A stretch of 38,121 nucleotides of DNA, taken from positions 168,663 through 206,783 of the forward strand of contig JASGCN010000001.1 in the NCBI GenBank assembly GCA_030054135.1, given 5' to 3'. Shown piece by piece: positions 6,884 to 14,868 of this stretch. Position 1 is the first letter of the stretch; the number at the start of each line of letters is the position of its first letter. The notes beneath the pieces were generated by a model. That model was not told the DNA's origin, did no database searches, and was given only the letters and a program-made list of their open reading frames with translations. The position numbers and the translations under genes are program-made. This stretch comes from Alphaproteobacteria bacterium (lineage in GTDB: Bacteria > Patescibacteriota > Minisyncoccia > Phycocordibacterales > JABAAK01).

Positions 6884-7141
6884 ATGAATAGAGCTATTAT
6901 TTATTCTGCTATAGTTGGATTTATATTAGGAGCATTGTCGTTTCTTTCGGGTCCATCTCTATTTGGAATATTAGCTTTTCCTCCTATGATATTACTCACA
7001 TCTCTTGGGGTAGCAGATAATATAGGATTTTTTACTGAATCTATTCGATTCACATATATTTTTTGGCTTGCAGTGCTTTGGGTTGGAGTATTTTGGAGCT
7101 TTGTTTTTGGTGGGATGGCATCTCTTTTTTTTAAATCTTAA
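6884..7141 (+). CDS. Small two- or three-helix membrane protein, unknown
   Basis: 85 residues, nearly all hydrophobic, with helices near 4-25, 30-48 and 58-80, plus a short basic end (FFKS). It has no recognisable motif. ATG 6884 is chosen over the in-frame GTG at 6878 because the -10 TATATT ends six bases before it. It is the first gene of the rightward group leading to gap, and the next gene follows after 25 bases with its own TATACT box, so co-transcription is uncertain. Confidence 0.65.
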   Translation: MNRAIIYSAIVGFILGALSFLSGPSLFGILAFPPMILLTSLGVADNIGFFTESIRFTYIFWLAVLWVGVFWSFVFGGMASLFFKS

Positions 7142-7166
7142 ACTATAGTATACTTTTATTATTATT

Positions 7167-7517
7167 ATGAAAAATCTATATATATGGATTATGTGGTTGA
7201 CACTATTGTTAGTTGTTATTGGTATGTATGTGGTTATATCAAATAAATCAGAAGAAATAGAGGTTGAAAATGCAGAAGAGATGATATCTCTCGTTGAGGA
7301 AGAGAAAACTGAGCCATTTGTTTTTTCAAATACACCAAGTTTATTTGCTAAAAAATCTATAGAAAAAAGTGTTTCAACTTCTCCTGCACAAATCTCTGTT
7401 GAAAACTATACACCTAGAGCGCAATCGGTCTCTCAATTAATCGCAACAGATCAAAAATCTCCATATCCAGTGCATTCATCTTTGAGGGGATTGAGTACAC
7501 TCGCTCCAAAAATATAG
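7167..7517 (+). CDS. Single-helix anchored exported protein, unknown
   Basis: 116 residues. One N-terminal membrane helix (about 5-25, IWIMWLTLLLVVIGMYVVI) is followed by a Glu-rich stretch (EEIEVENAEEMI) and a Ser/Thr/Pro-rich tail with no obvious fold, so it probably has a cytoplasmic stub and a disordered outer part. No family is recognised. TATACT lies at 7149-7154, 12 bases before the ATG, giving a short 5' leader with no ribosome-binding site. It sits 35 bases before gap, which has its own promoter. Confidence 0.6.
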   Translation: MKNLYIWIMWLTLLLVVIGMYVVISNKSEEIEVENAEEMISLVEEEKTEPFVFSNTPSLFAKKSIEKSVSTSPAQISVENYTPRAQSVSQLIATDQKSPYPVHSSLRGLSTLAPKI

Positions 7518-7534
7518 CAACGTGAGTATTGTTT

Positions 7535-7543
7535 TGGTATACT
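7535..7543 (+). promoter_or_regulatory. Extended -10 promoter of gap
   Basis: TGG-TATACT is an extended -10 (TGn plus the hexamer at 7538-7543). The ATG starts nine bases later, so the leader would be only about three bases. No clear -35 is visible. Confidence 0.6.
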
Positions 7544-7552
7544 GATAGTAGT

Positions 7553-8563
7553 ATGAATAAAAAAAGAGTGGCGATTAATGGTTTCGGCCGTATCGGGCGA
7601 GCATTTGTTCGCATTGCTTCTCGTTACACAGATACAATTGAAATTGTTGCAATAAATGATTTGATGGATACAGAAACTGCAGCGTATTTACTCACACACG
7701 ATACAGTACACGGTTCGTTTGAAAAAAAAGTTGATTATTCTATGTCAGATATCACAATCGCTGGGTCTTCAATACTGTGGTTACAAAAAAAAGAACCACA
7801 ACTTCTTCCATGGAAAGATTTAGGTATTGATGTAGTAATAGAAGCAACGGGGTTATTTACTGAATACGAAAAAGCACATGCGCACATTACTGCGGGAGCA
7901 AAAAAAGTAATCATCAGCGCTCCAGTAAAAAATGAATTTGAACATGTATCTCTTACTAGTGGCACTTCTCTCATGGGCATTCCGTCTGCACATGCACATG
8001 CACAAATTATTTCAAACGCGTCTTGTACAACAAACGCTGTAGCAATTCCTATGAAGCTTCTTGATGACGCACTCGGCATTGAAAAAGCAGTGCTCTCGAC
8101 AACACATGCATACACAGCAACTCAACTTATTGTTGATGGGGCAACGAAGAAAAAAGATCTTCGAGAGGGAAGATCAGGGGCTCAAAATATAGTTCCATCA
8201 TCCACTGGGGCTGCAACAGCTCTTACAAAAGTAATGCCAAATTTAAAAGATAAATTTGATGGCATTTCTTTACGAGTGCCAGTTTCTGCAGGATCAATTG
8301 CTGATATTACATTCATATCAAAAAGACCAACATCAGTAGAGGAAGTTAATGCCATCCTTACAAAAGGGGCTTCTTTTCTACCACTGTTTTCAGTTACTAA
8401 TGAAAATCTTGTGTCTTCAGACATTATCGGGCTTGAATATGTGAGTATTGCTGATTTGGCTCTCACAAGAGTGGTGGATGAAAACTTGGTAAAAATAATG
8501 TGCTGGTATGATAATGAAATGGGCTACACACGATCTCTCGTTGAGCAGGTGCTTGCTGCATAG
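7553..8563 (+). CDS. gap: Glyceraldehyde-3-phosphate dehydrogenase
   Basis: 336 residues. The enzyme converts glyceraldehyde 3-phosphate, NAD and phosphate to 1,3-bisphosphoglycerate in glycolysis. The Rossmann nucleotide motif NGFGRIGR is at 9-16, and Asp36 in AINDL favours NAD over NADP. The catalytic Cys158 is in SNASCTTN, and His185 is in STTHAYTATQ. The C-terminal NEMGY motif is present. Length is normal for the family. The in-frame TTG 24 bases upstream is rejected because NKKRVAINGFGR aligns with the usual N-terminus and an extended -10 box lies just before the ATG. It is followed 48 bases later by rpiB and rpe, so central sugar metabolism is clustered here. Confidence 0.97.
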   Translation: MNKKRVAINGFGRIGRAFVRIASRYTDTIEIVAINDLMDTETAAYLLTHDTVHGSFEKKVDYSMSDITIAGSSILWLQKKEPQLLPWKDLGIDVVIEATGLFTEYEKAHAHITAGAKKVIISAPVKNEFEHVSLTSGTSLMGIPSAHAHAQIISNASCTTNAVAIPMKLLDDALGIEKAVLSTTHAYTATQLIVDGATKKKDLREGRSGAQNIVPSSTGAATALTKVMPNLKDKFDGISLRVPVSAGSIADITFISKRPTSVEEVNAILTKGASFLPLFSVTNENLVSSDIIGLEYVSIADLALTRVVDENLVKIMCWYDNEMGYTRSLVEQVLAA

Positions 8564-8597
8564 TGTATAGATTTTTTTAATTCTCGTAAATGTGTTT

Positions 8598-8603
8598 TAT
8601 ACT
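8598..8603 (+). promoter_or_regulatory. -10 box of rpiB
   Basis: TATACT ends eight bases before the rpiB ATG (8612). Predicted leader is about two bases. No good -35 is seen. Confidence 0.55.
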
Positions 8604-8611
8604 AGAAGAAT

Positions 8612-9061
8612 ATGAATATTGTTTATCTTGCTAGTGATCATGCTGGGTTTACTCATAAAGAAAAAGTAAAAGAATATTTAGAAAATCAAGGGTTCACTGT
8701 TATTGATTATGGTGCTGATACATATAATGAACAAGATGATTATCCGGATATGATTTATCCATGCATACGAGACATGGTAGAAAAACCAAACACCAAAGCA
8801 ATTATTTTTGGTGGATCAGGGCAAGGAGAAGCAATTGTTGCAAATCGTATTCCTCTTGCACGCGCAATGGTATACAACACTCCCAATGAACAACTTATCA
8901 TATTAGGACGAGAACACAACGATGCCAATGTATTGAGTATCGGTGCACGATTTGTTTCAGAAAAAGATGCATGTCGGGCGGTGGATATATTTTTACAAAC
9001 ATCTTTTACTGGGGAAGAGAGACATATTCGTAGAATTAAAAAAATAGATATTGTATTATGA
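8612..9061 (+). CDS. rpiB: Ribose-5-phosphate isomerase B (RpiB/LacAB family)
   Basis: 149 residues, normal for RpiB, which interconverts ribose 5-phosphate and ribulose 5-phosphate. SDHAGF (8-13) and HNDANVLSIGAR are family signatures. The active-site loop reads GGSGQGEAIVANR: the catalytic Cys of E. coli-type RpiB is absent, and a Glu occupies the place used as catalytic base in Mycobacterium tuberculosis-type RpiB (GGSGNGE). It should therefore be active by the Glu mechanism. Its TGA stop overlaps the rpe ATG (ATGA), so the two are translationally coupled. The use of TGA as a stop shows that UGA is not recoded here. Confidence 0.9.
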   Translation: MNIVYLASDHAGFTHKEKVKEYLENQGFTVIDYGADTYNEQDDYPDMIYPCIRDMVEKPNTKAIIFGGSGQGEAIVANRIPLARAMVYNTPNEQLIILGREHNDANVLSIGARFVSEKDACRAVDIFLQTSFTGEERHIRRIKKIDIVL

Positions 9062-9729
9062 TTCCACAAATTGTACCAGCAATTCTTGAATCAACATTTC
9101 CAGAAATTGTGCAACGCATTACAGAAATGCAAGGACAGTATAATTATGTACAAGTTGATGTGATAGATGGTAAATACGCACCGAGTATTACATGGCCGTA
9201 CAATAAATTAGCAGAAATTCACAGAGCACGAGAGCACACACAAACTCTCCCTGTTGATTTTGAAGTTGATTTAATGGTACGCGATCCTGAACGAACATTA
9301 TCTGCGTGGCTTTCAACTCGTGCAAAAAGAATTATCATTCACTATCGAAGTACACTTAATTTGGCAAGATGTATTGATGATGTTAAACGAGCAAAAAAAG
9401 AAGTTTCAATTGCGCTCACCGCAGGAGATACTTTTGATAAAGATTTATCTCTTCTTGCAAGTGTCGATGCAATACAATGTATGGGTATTGAGCGGGTGGG
9501 GTTCCAAAGACAACCTTTTCATGAAGATAGCATCGCATTGATTAAAAAAATTAAAAAAACTCTTCCACGAGTACATATTTGTGTTGATGGGGCAGTGTCT
9601 CCAAAAACAATCGGGGTCTTGTATCAAGCGGGGGCACGGCAATTTGCCGTTGGGTCTGCTCTTTTTAGAGGAGATCTATTGGAAAATAAAAAAGAATTAG
9701 AACAGGCTCTTATAGATATAAAGAAATAA
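9058..9729 (+). CDS. rpe: Ribulose-phosphate 3-epimerase-like protein (altered metal site)
   Basis: 223 residues, a TIM-barrel protein of the ribulose-phosphate 3-epimerase family. VDVIDGKYAPS corresponds to VDVMDGhFVPN, DLMVRDPER to HLMi.nPe, MGIERVGFQRQPF to MtVnPGFgGQkF, and CVDGAVSPKT to vDGGvn. Two of the usual four metal ligands are changed: the His before VDVMD is Gln, and the His of HLM is Asp. Both Asp ligands remain. It may use a different metal environment or sugar phosphate. The start overlaps the rpiB stop by four bases, which supports a pentose phosphate role with rpiB, transketolase (24856) and prs (33395). Confidence 0.8.
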   Translation: MIPQIVPAILESTFPEIVQRITEMQGQYNYVQVDVIDGKYAPSITWPYNKLAEIHRAREHTQTLPVDFEVDLMVRDPERTLSAWLSTRAKRIIIHYRSTLNLARCIDDVKRAKKEVSIALTAGDTFDKDLSLLASVDAIQCMGIERVGFQRQPFHEDSIALIKKIKKTLPRVHICVDGAVSPKTIGVLYQAGARQFAVGSALFRGDLLENKKELEQALIDIKK

Positions 9730-9775
9730 ATCAATCGCTTTTTACAATAAACTAGAAAATATACATATTAATGCG

Positions 9776-9781
9776 TACAAT
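9776..9781 (+). promoter_or_regulatory. -10 box deciding the gatB start
   Basis: TACAAT ends seven bases before ATG 9789. Upstream in-frame ATGs (9771 and 9783) fall before or within the predicted untranscribed region, so 9789 is the likely start. Confidence 0.5.
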
Positions 9782-9788
9782 AATGAAT

Positions 9789-11222
9789 ATGGCATATATT
9801 CCCACCATTGGGCTTGAAATTCACGCAGAGCTTTCAACTGAGAGTAAAATTTTTTGTGGATGCAAAAACGCGCCAAATGAAAGTCAACCAAACACTCTTA
9901 TTTGTCCTGTATGTTTGGGGTACCCTGGTGCAATGCCTGAACTTAATAAAGAAGCAGTGAAAAAAGTTTTACTTGTAGGAGTTGCACTGGAAGCAAAAAA
10001 ATTAGGTGGGGATGATGGCTATACACAATTTGACAGAAAACATTATTTTTATCCAGACATTCCAAAAGGGTATCAAATCTCTCAGCACTTATTTCCATTG
10101 GTGGCGGATGGTGTATTGCGTGGTGTTGGAAAAAATGGAGTAGCAGTTGCACGCGTGCACTTAGAAGAAGACACAGCAAAGTCTTCACATGATGGGGAGC
10201 ATTCTCTCGTTGATTTTAATCGTGCAGGCGTACCTCTTATGGAACTGGTAACATATCCTGATATTCATTCCGCAGAAGATGCTGGAGCGTTCGGAGAAGA
10301 ATTACAATTATTATTAAAAACTCTCAAAGTATCAAATGCACGAATGGAATGGGGAGAAATGCGAGTTGAAGTAAATATTTCAGTAAGTAATAATGATACA
10401 CGTGGCACAAAAGTAGAAATAAAAAATCTTAACTCATTTAAAGTTGTTCGTGATGCCATTGCCTATGAAATAGAAAGACAAACAGCTCTTCTTGAAAGTG
10501 GGGGCACCGTTGTGCAAGAAACTCGTGGATGGAATGATGCAACAGGAAAGACAGTATCTCAACGGGTAAAAGAAACTGCCGCAGAATACCGGTATATGAA
10601 AGAACCAGATATTCCACCATTTTTTATTTCTACGTATAACTTTACAAGGGAATCTCTTGCACAAGAATTGCCAATCCTTCCGTATGTGAAAAGAAAAAAA
10701 TATATTGAAGAATACAAGTTACAATCAACTCAAGCGGAAAGTATTGTTCGTTCTCCACAGGCAAGTATTGTGTTTGATAATGCTCTCACATATACAAATA
10801 ATGCTCACGCGATAAAAATAGCAAACTACCTCACAAGTGATGTGCTTAGTTATGCAGAAACACTGGGGGATACACTATGGAATTTTATTACAGGAGAGTC
10901 TCTCGGAAAAATTATCGAGCTCATTGAAAAAGGCACTCTCTCTTCTCGGGGAGCTAAAGAAGTGCTCGCTATTGTTATAAAAGAAGGAGGTGATCCTCTC
11001 ACCATTGCAGCAAAGAATAACTTTATACAAGTTTCAAATGAGGGAGAATTGTTAGCCCATGTACAAAAGGTAATTATAGACAATGGGACAGTTGTGGATG
11101 AATATAAAAAAGGAAAAGTTTCATCACTTCAATTTTTAGTAGGGTCGGTAATGAAATTAAGCAAGGGATCTGCTAACCCACAAAAAGTTCAAGAGCTGTT
11201 GAAAGAAGAGCTTAGCAAATAA
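9789..11222 (+). CDS. gatB: Asp-tRNA(Asn)/Glu-tRNA(Gln) amidotransferase subunit B
   Basis: 477 residues. GatB is the kinase and tRNA-binding subunit of GatCAB, which amidates Glu-tRNA(Gln) and/or Asp-tRNA(Asn). The N-terminus IPTIGLEIHAEL is the GatB signature. A zinc-site pattern CGC...CPVC occurs at about 22-43, and the family stretch FDRKHYFYPDIPKGYQIS follows. The C-terminal helical tail (from about 330) ends in a YqeY-like region with VGSVMKLSKGSANPQ, the expected tRNA-contacting part. gatA and gatC are not in the window. tRNA-Gln at 360 is a probable substrate. The start MAYIPTIGLE is chosen by alignment and by the -10 spacing. It ends one base from the convergent cytochrome b5 gene. 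Confidence 0.96.
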   Translation: MAYIPTIGLEIHAELSTESKIFCGCKNAPNESQPNTLICPVCLGYPGAMPELNKEAVKKVLLVGVALEAKKLGGDDGYTQFDRKHYFYPDIPKGYQISQHLFPLVADGVLRGVGKNGVAVARVHLEEDTAKSSHDGEHSLVDFNRAGVPLMELVTYPDIHSAEDAGAFGEELQLLLKTLKVSNARMEWGEMRVEVNISVSNNDTRGTKVEIKNLNSFKVVRDAIAYEIERQTALLESGGTVVQETRGWNDATGKTVSQRVKETAAEYRYMKEPDIPPFFISTYNFTRESLAQELPILPYVKRKKYIEEYKLQSTQAESIVRSPQASIVFDNALTYTNNAHAIKIANYLTSDVLSYAETLGDTLWNFITGESLGKIIELIEKGTLSSRGAKEVLAIVIKEGGDPLTIAAKNNFIQVSNEGELLAHVQKVIIDNGTVVDEYKKGKVSSLQFLVGSVMKLSKGSANPQKVQELLKEELSK

Positions 11223-11223
11223 T

Positions 11224-11643
11224 TTACTGCACTAACTCCCCAACATAGAAAGTTGGGAGCAATCGATCAGTAATTTTTTTATTAAATCCGTGCTGTTTTT
11301 GAAAAAGAGTTGAACCGTCTTTTCCGCAAATATCAAGTATTTTTTGTTTACCTCCTGGGTGTTTATTGATAAAATAAGTAAGATCATACACTTTTTTATT
11401 TATAATACTGTAACAAGATGTGATGTCATTGTGAAAAGCTACTTCTTGAGAAGAAAACATTATTTGTTTTTTGACTAGGTCTGACGCAATGACTACTTTT
11501 GGAGCTTGAGGACTTGCAGGGATACCAACGCCAGGGTTAATATTAAAAGAGATGAGAGATTTTTTGAATATAAAAAAATTAACTGTCCCCACAAGAATAA
11601 TGGTTATCAATATTGCAATCACAATTTTTTCAACATCATTCAT
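11224..11643 (-). CDS. Membrane-anchored cytochrome b5-like heme-binding protein
   Basis: 139 residues. An N-terminal membrane helix (about 7-26) is followed by a linker rich in Pro and Gly, then a cytochrome b5-like domain from about 65 to the end. The axial-ligand motif HPGG is at 95-98 (His95), and His118 in FQKQHGF is suitably spaced for the second heme ligand. Preceding VYDLTYFINKHPGG matches the family pattern. The cytochrome domain probably faces outside the membrane. No reductase or heme synthesis gene is visible, so its redox partner is unknown and heme may be scavenged. The gene is alone on the minus strand and converges on gatB. Confidence 0.8.
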   Translation of the reverse strand: MNDVEKIVIAILITIILVGTVNFFIFKKSLISFNINPGVGIPASPQAPKVVIASDLVKKQIMFSSQEVAFHNDITSCYSIINKKVYDLTYFINKHPGGKQKILDICGKDGSTLFQKQHGFNKKITDRLLPTFYVGELVQ

Positions 11644-11709
11644 ATCTCTATTAGCTCCATAATATCACAAAAAACATAAAAAATCTTGATGCAATGCTAT
11701 AGTATTATT

Positions 11710-12903
11710 GTGGTTAATCAATTCTTTATTTATATTTTTGTAGTGCAGATAATAATCTTTATTGTCCATTTTTTGATATTTCGATTCTTTGTTTGGGTTT
11801 TTCAACCACAAAAAAAATATAAGTATCTATTGGGTGTTGTGATAACAGTTCATTCCCTTCTTTTCTTTTTTGCCATGGCATTTTTTCGTAATATAGAACC
11901 GACAGCTATAACAGATGGATATGTCACATACGCGTCTATATGGTTCGGAGCAGTGCTTATTTTTTTCTTTTATATTATTCCTTTGATATTTATTTTCTAT
12001 GTGGGCTCAAAAATACTCAATGTATGTGGGTATAAAAAAATAAAACTTCATCGTTCATTCGGGGTTGCTCTTGTACTAGTTTGGATTCTACTTAATGTAT
12101 ATGGGGTGTATCATTCATTTCAACTTCGCATAACATCGTATATGTATGACATTACACAAAACAAAGGGTTAGTTAATTCGTTTGAAAATTTTGACATTGA
12201 AGATGTACATGTTATTGCAATTGCAGATACGCACATTGGAGCAATACGAGGTAAAAAATCATTTACAAAAGTGGTAGAGACAATTGAAGCAATGCAAAGC
12301 CCTCCAGATTTTATTTTTCTTATTGGGGATATTTTTGATGGGGTAAAAATAAAAGAAAGTGATTTTCTTCCACTTCTCCATAGAATCACTTCTCTGGCTC
12401 CAACGTATTATGTGAATGGCAATCACGAAGCGTGGCAAAATCCTTATTTTGAATCTATTATTAAAAAATCAAAGATTACTTTATTGAGTGATGAAGTAGT
12501 AGATGTGGGTGTAGTACAATTAGCAGGACTTGAATATATTGACAGTCGTCAAACATCAAAAAAAGATCAGTACACTGCATTAAAAAAGGCAATCAAAAAA
12601 GTTTCAAGCCAAACCATAAAACCAACAATATATATTAAACACACCCCTGACAACGCAGAAACAATTCAGGAGGATAAAAATGCATTTCTTTCAATTTTTG
12701 GGCACACCCACAATGGACAAATGTTTCCGTATATGTATGCAGTACGATCGCGATATGGGGAATACAGGTACGGTCTATTTAAACCACAAGGAAAAGATAA
12801 TTATTTCACATCAATTACAACCTCTGGTGCAGGAACATGGGGGCCTCCACAGCGAATCGGTACTCAGACTGAAATAGTATCTATTATTTTAAAAAAGAAA
12901 TAA
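11710..12903 (+). CDS. Membrane-bound calcineurin-like metallophosphoesterase
   Basis: About 397 residues. Four N-terminal hydrophobic helices (ending near residue 145) are followed by a calcineurin-like phosphoesterase domain. Metal-binding motifs run in order: ADTHIG (Asp173, His175), IGDIFDG, GNHEAW, and IFGHTHNGQ. This layout resembles YkuE/YaeI-type membrane phosphoesterases, some of which act on lipids; the substrate here is unknown. The GTG at 11710 is preferred because TATAGT (11698-11703) ends six bases before it; an ATG at 11689 would lie upstream of that promoter. If another promoter is used, the protein would be seven residues longer. Confidence 0.85.
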   Translation: MVNQFFIYIFVVQIIIFIVHFLIFRFFVWVFQPQKKYKYLLGVVITVHSLLFFFAMAFFRNIEPTAITDGYVTYASIWFGAVLIFFFYIIPLIFIFYVGSKILNVCGYKKIKLHRSFGVALVLVWILLNVYGVYHSFQLRITSYMYDITQNKGLVNSFENFDIEDVHVIAIADTHIGAIRGKKSFTKVVETIEAMQSPPDFIFLIGDIFDGVKIKESDFLPLLHRITSLAPTYYVNGNHEAWQNPYFESIIKKSKITLLSDEVVDVGVVQLAGLEYIDSRQTSKKDQYTALKKAIKKVSSQTIKPTIYIKHTPDNAETIQEDKNAFLSIFGHTHNGQMFPYMYAVRSRYGEYRYGLFKPQGKDNYFTSITTSGAGTWGPPQRIGTQTEIVSIILKKK

Positions 12904-12928
12904 TATTTTTGTATCACACATAAGAGGT

Positions 12929-12934
12929 TATACT
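12929..12934 (+). promoter_or_regulatory. -10 box of proS
   Basis: TATACT ends exactly six bases before the proS ATG, which predicts an mRNA starting at the A of the start codon. No consensus -35 is present. Confidence 0.6.
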
Positions 12935-12940
12935 GTAGCT

Positions 12941-14248
12941 ATGAAACAAAGTAGTATCCCAATACATACAAGAAAGGAAGCCCCAACCGATGAACAATCA
13001 AAAAATGCACGTCTACTACTTCGCAATGGTTTTTTAAATAAACATGCATCAGGAGTGTATGAATTTTTACCATTAGGACTTAGATCATTAAATAAAATAA
13101 TAAATATTATTCGAGAGGAGATGAATATGTTAGGGGCACAAGAGGTATTACTTTCAGCATTACAAAATCCAGAAATTTGGAAAAAAACATCTCGATGGTC
13201 AGGGGATACTGATGAAGTGTGGTTTAAAACATCTCTTAATTCTCCACAAGTTGCATCCGAAGACACAAGGAAAAAAGAAAAAAAAACAGGAGGTAGCGAA
13301 TTAGGATTAGGGTTTACTCATGAAGAGCCAATCACATCACTCATGGCAACACACATTTCTTCATATCAACATCTACCATGTTCTTTGTATCAGTTTCAAA
13401 CAAAATTTCGAAACGAGGCACGAGCAAAGTCAGGTATTATGCGAACCCGAGAGTTTATCATGAAAGATTTATATTCATTTGCAAAAAATAAAGAAGAGCA
13501 CAATGTGTTTTACGAAAAAGTTGCAAGTGCCTATATGCGTATTTTTGAACGAATTGGTTTTAAAGATAGGGTGTATCGTACCTATGCGTCTGGTGGATTA
13601 TTTTCAGAGTTTAGTGATGAGTTTCAAGTAGTATGCGATGCAGGGGAAGATGTTATTTATATTTCTGATAAAAAAAATATCGCCCTCAACAAAGAAGTTT
13701 ACACTGATGCAGTTATTAAAAAATTAGGTATTGATGTATCTGATTTACGAGAAGCAAAAGCAACTGAAGTTGGAAACATCTTTACATTAGGAACGCGTTT
13801 TTCTGAAGCTCTTGAATGTTTCTATACCAACGAACAAGGAGAACGTGTTCCTGTGTTTATGGGATCATACGGCATTGGTCCTGCGCGTATACTTGGAACA
13901 TTAATTGAGTTATATGCAAGTGATTCAAACATGTGTTTCCCAGAATCAGTTTCCCCATACACGGTGCATATTATTGAACTTGAAGGAGGAAAAGAAGTTG
14001 CGCAGAGTTTGTACGAATTGCTCATTAATCAAAAAGTTGATGTTCTCTATGATGACAGATCGGTGCGTGCAGGAGAAAAATTTGCAGACGCAGACATTAT
14101 AGGTATCCCACATAGAATGATAGTTTCAACCAAGAGTATTAATGAAGGGGGAATTGAATATACAGACAGAATCACTGAAGAAACTCAAAATCTTAGTCCA
14201 CAAGATGCAGTTGCAAAAGCACGAGAAGTGATTCAATATGTCAAATAA
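12941..14248 (+). CDS. proS: Prolyl-tRNA synthetase, short form without the editing domain
   Basis: 435 residues. A class II synthetase that attaches proline to tRNA-Pro. Motif 1 is around ASGVYEFLPLGLRSLNKI (about 36-53). Motif 2 is QTKFRNEARAKSGIMRTREF (about 153-172). Motif 3 is in SYGIGPAR (about 309-316). In bacterial ProRS an editing insertion of ~180 residues lies between FQVVCDAGED and the EVGNIF segment; here these are joined by only ~40 residues, so the protein cannot remove Ala-tRNA(Pro) in cis. The C-terminal anticodon domain follows (VDVLYDDR...AGEKFADAD). The 3' end overlaps the next gene by 11 bases. Confidence 0.95.
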   Translation: MKQSSIPIHTRKEAPTDEQSKNARLLLRNGFLNKHASGVYEFLPLGLRSLNKIINIIREEMNMLGAQEVLLSALQNPEIWKKTSRWSGDTDEVWFKTSLNSPQVASEDTRKKEKKTGGSELGLGFTHEEPITSLMATHISSYQHLPCSLYQFQTKFRNEARAKSGIMRTREFIMKDLYSFAKNKEEHNVFYEKVASAYMRIFERIGFKDRVYRTYASGGLFSEFSDEFQVVCDAGEDVIYISDKKNIALNKEVYTDAVIKKLGIDVSDLREAKATEVGNIFTLGTRFSEALECFYTNEQGERVPVFMGSYGIGPARILGTLIELYASDSNMCFPESVSPYTVHIIELEGGKEVAQSLYELLINQKVDVLYDDRSVRAGEKFADADIIGIPHRMIVSTKSINEGGIEYTDRITEETQNLSPQDAVAKAREVIQYVK

Positions 14249-14837
14249 TCAAGAGGGCGTAAAGCAATTTTTTGTAGCATTTGATGGAGAAATGTCCGGA
14301 CTTCATTTATATGATTCTCAAATGATTTCGTGCGGAGCTATTTTTCTAGATGCCGACCAAAATGAAATAGAACGATGTGAATGGTTGATAAATTACGATC
14401 AAACACAGTTTTCACATTGGGACGAAGAGTCAGCACTCATTCATCGCATTCCTCTTGATCAAGCCCGCACGCACGGTATTCAAGTTGAAGGATTTTTGAA
14501 TGAGTTTCACAAAAAAATTGTAAAACATTACGGTTGGGGGCAGGGGCAGCGAGTTCATTTTATTGGGGCAAATGCATATTTTGATTTTCTTATTTTTGAA
14601 AATATGTGGAGAAAATATCGATCCGATCCATGTATCATATCGTACAGAACGGTTGATTTAAGCAGTTTAGGATTTTTATTAGTTGGATCTGCAGGACTTT
14701 CTTCACTTGCTAAAAAATTAGGTGTGCCACTTGATGAAGAAAAAAAACACAATGCAATGTATGACACAAACCTTCATTTTGAAGTATATAAAAAATTAAA
14801 AGCGCTTGTTCCAAAAAGTGCTGAAGAGAATTCTTGA
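14238..14837 (+). CDS. DEDDh 3'-5' exonuclease (oligoribonuclease/RNase T-like)
   Basis: 199 residues with the DnaQ-like exonuclease fold. The motif order is that of DEDDh enzymes: FDGEMSG (about 14-20, first Asp and Glu), ANAYFDF (third acidic residue), and HNAMYDT (His plus final Asp). Similarity to oligoribonuclease (FDxEMTGL) suggests degradation of short RNA, complementing RNase J, but DNA or tRNA trimming is possible. The ATG lies 11 bases inside the end of proS in another frame, so translation is probably coupled. Confidence 0.85.
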   Translation: MSNNQEGVKQFFVAFDGEMSGLHLYDSQMISCGAIFLDADQNEIERCEWLINYDQTQFSHWDEESALIHRIPLDQARTHGIQVEGFLNEFHKKIVKHYGWGQGQRVHFIGANAYFDFLIFENMWRKYRSDPCIISYRTVDLSSLGFLLVGSAGLSSLAKKLGVPLDEEKKHNAMYDTNLHFEVYKKLKALVPKSAEENS

Positions 14838-14861
14838 CTATAGTTCAAAAGCAAGTATAAT
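14834..14861 (+). promoter_or_regulatory. Strong promoter of the peroxiredoxin gene
   Basis: TTGACT (14834-14839), 16-base spacer, TATAAT (14856-14861), then seven bases to the ATG at 14869. It is one of the best promoter matches in the window and fits a highly expressed antioxidant gene. Confidence 0.8.
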
Positions 14862-14868
14862 TGGATAT

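Noticed and set aside
8612-9061. Alternative genetic code with UGA as glycine
   Set aside because: rpiB ends in TGA at the family's normal length and overlaps the rpe ATG, so UGA works as a stop.
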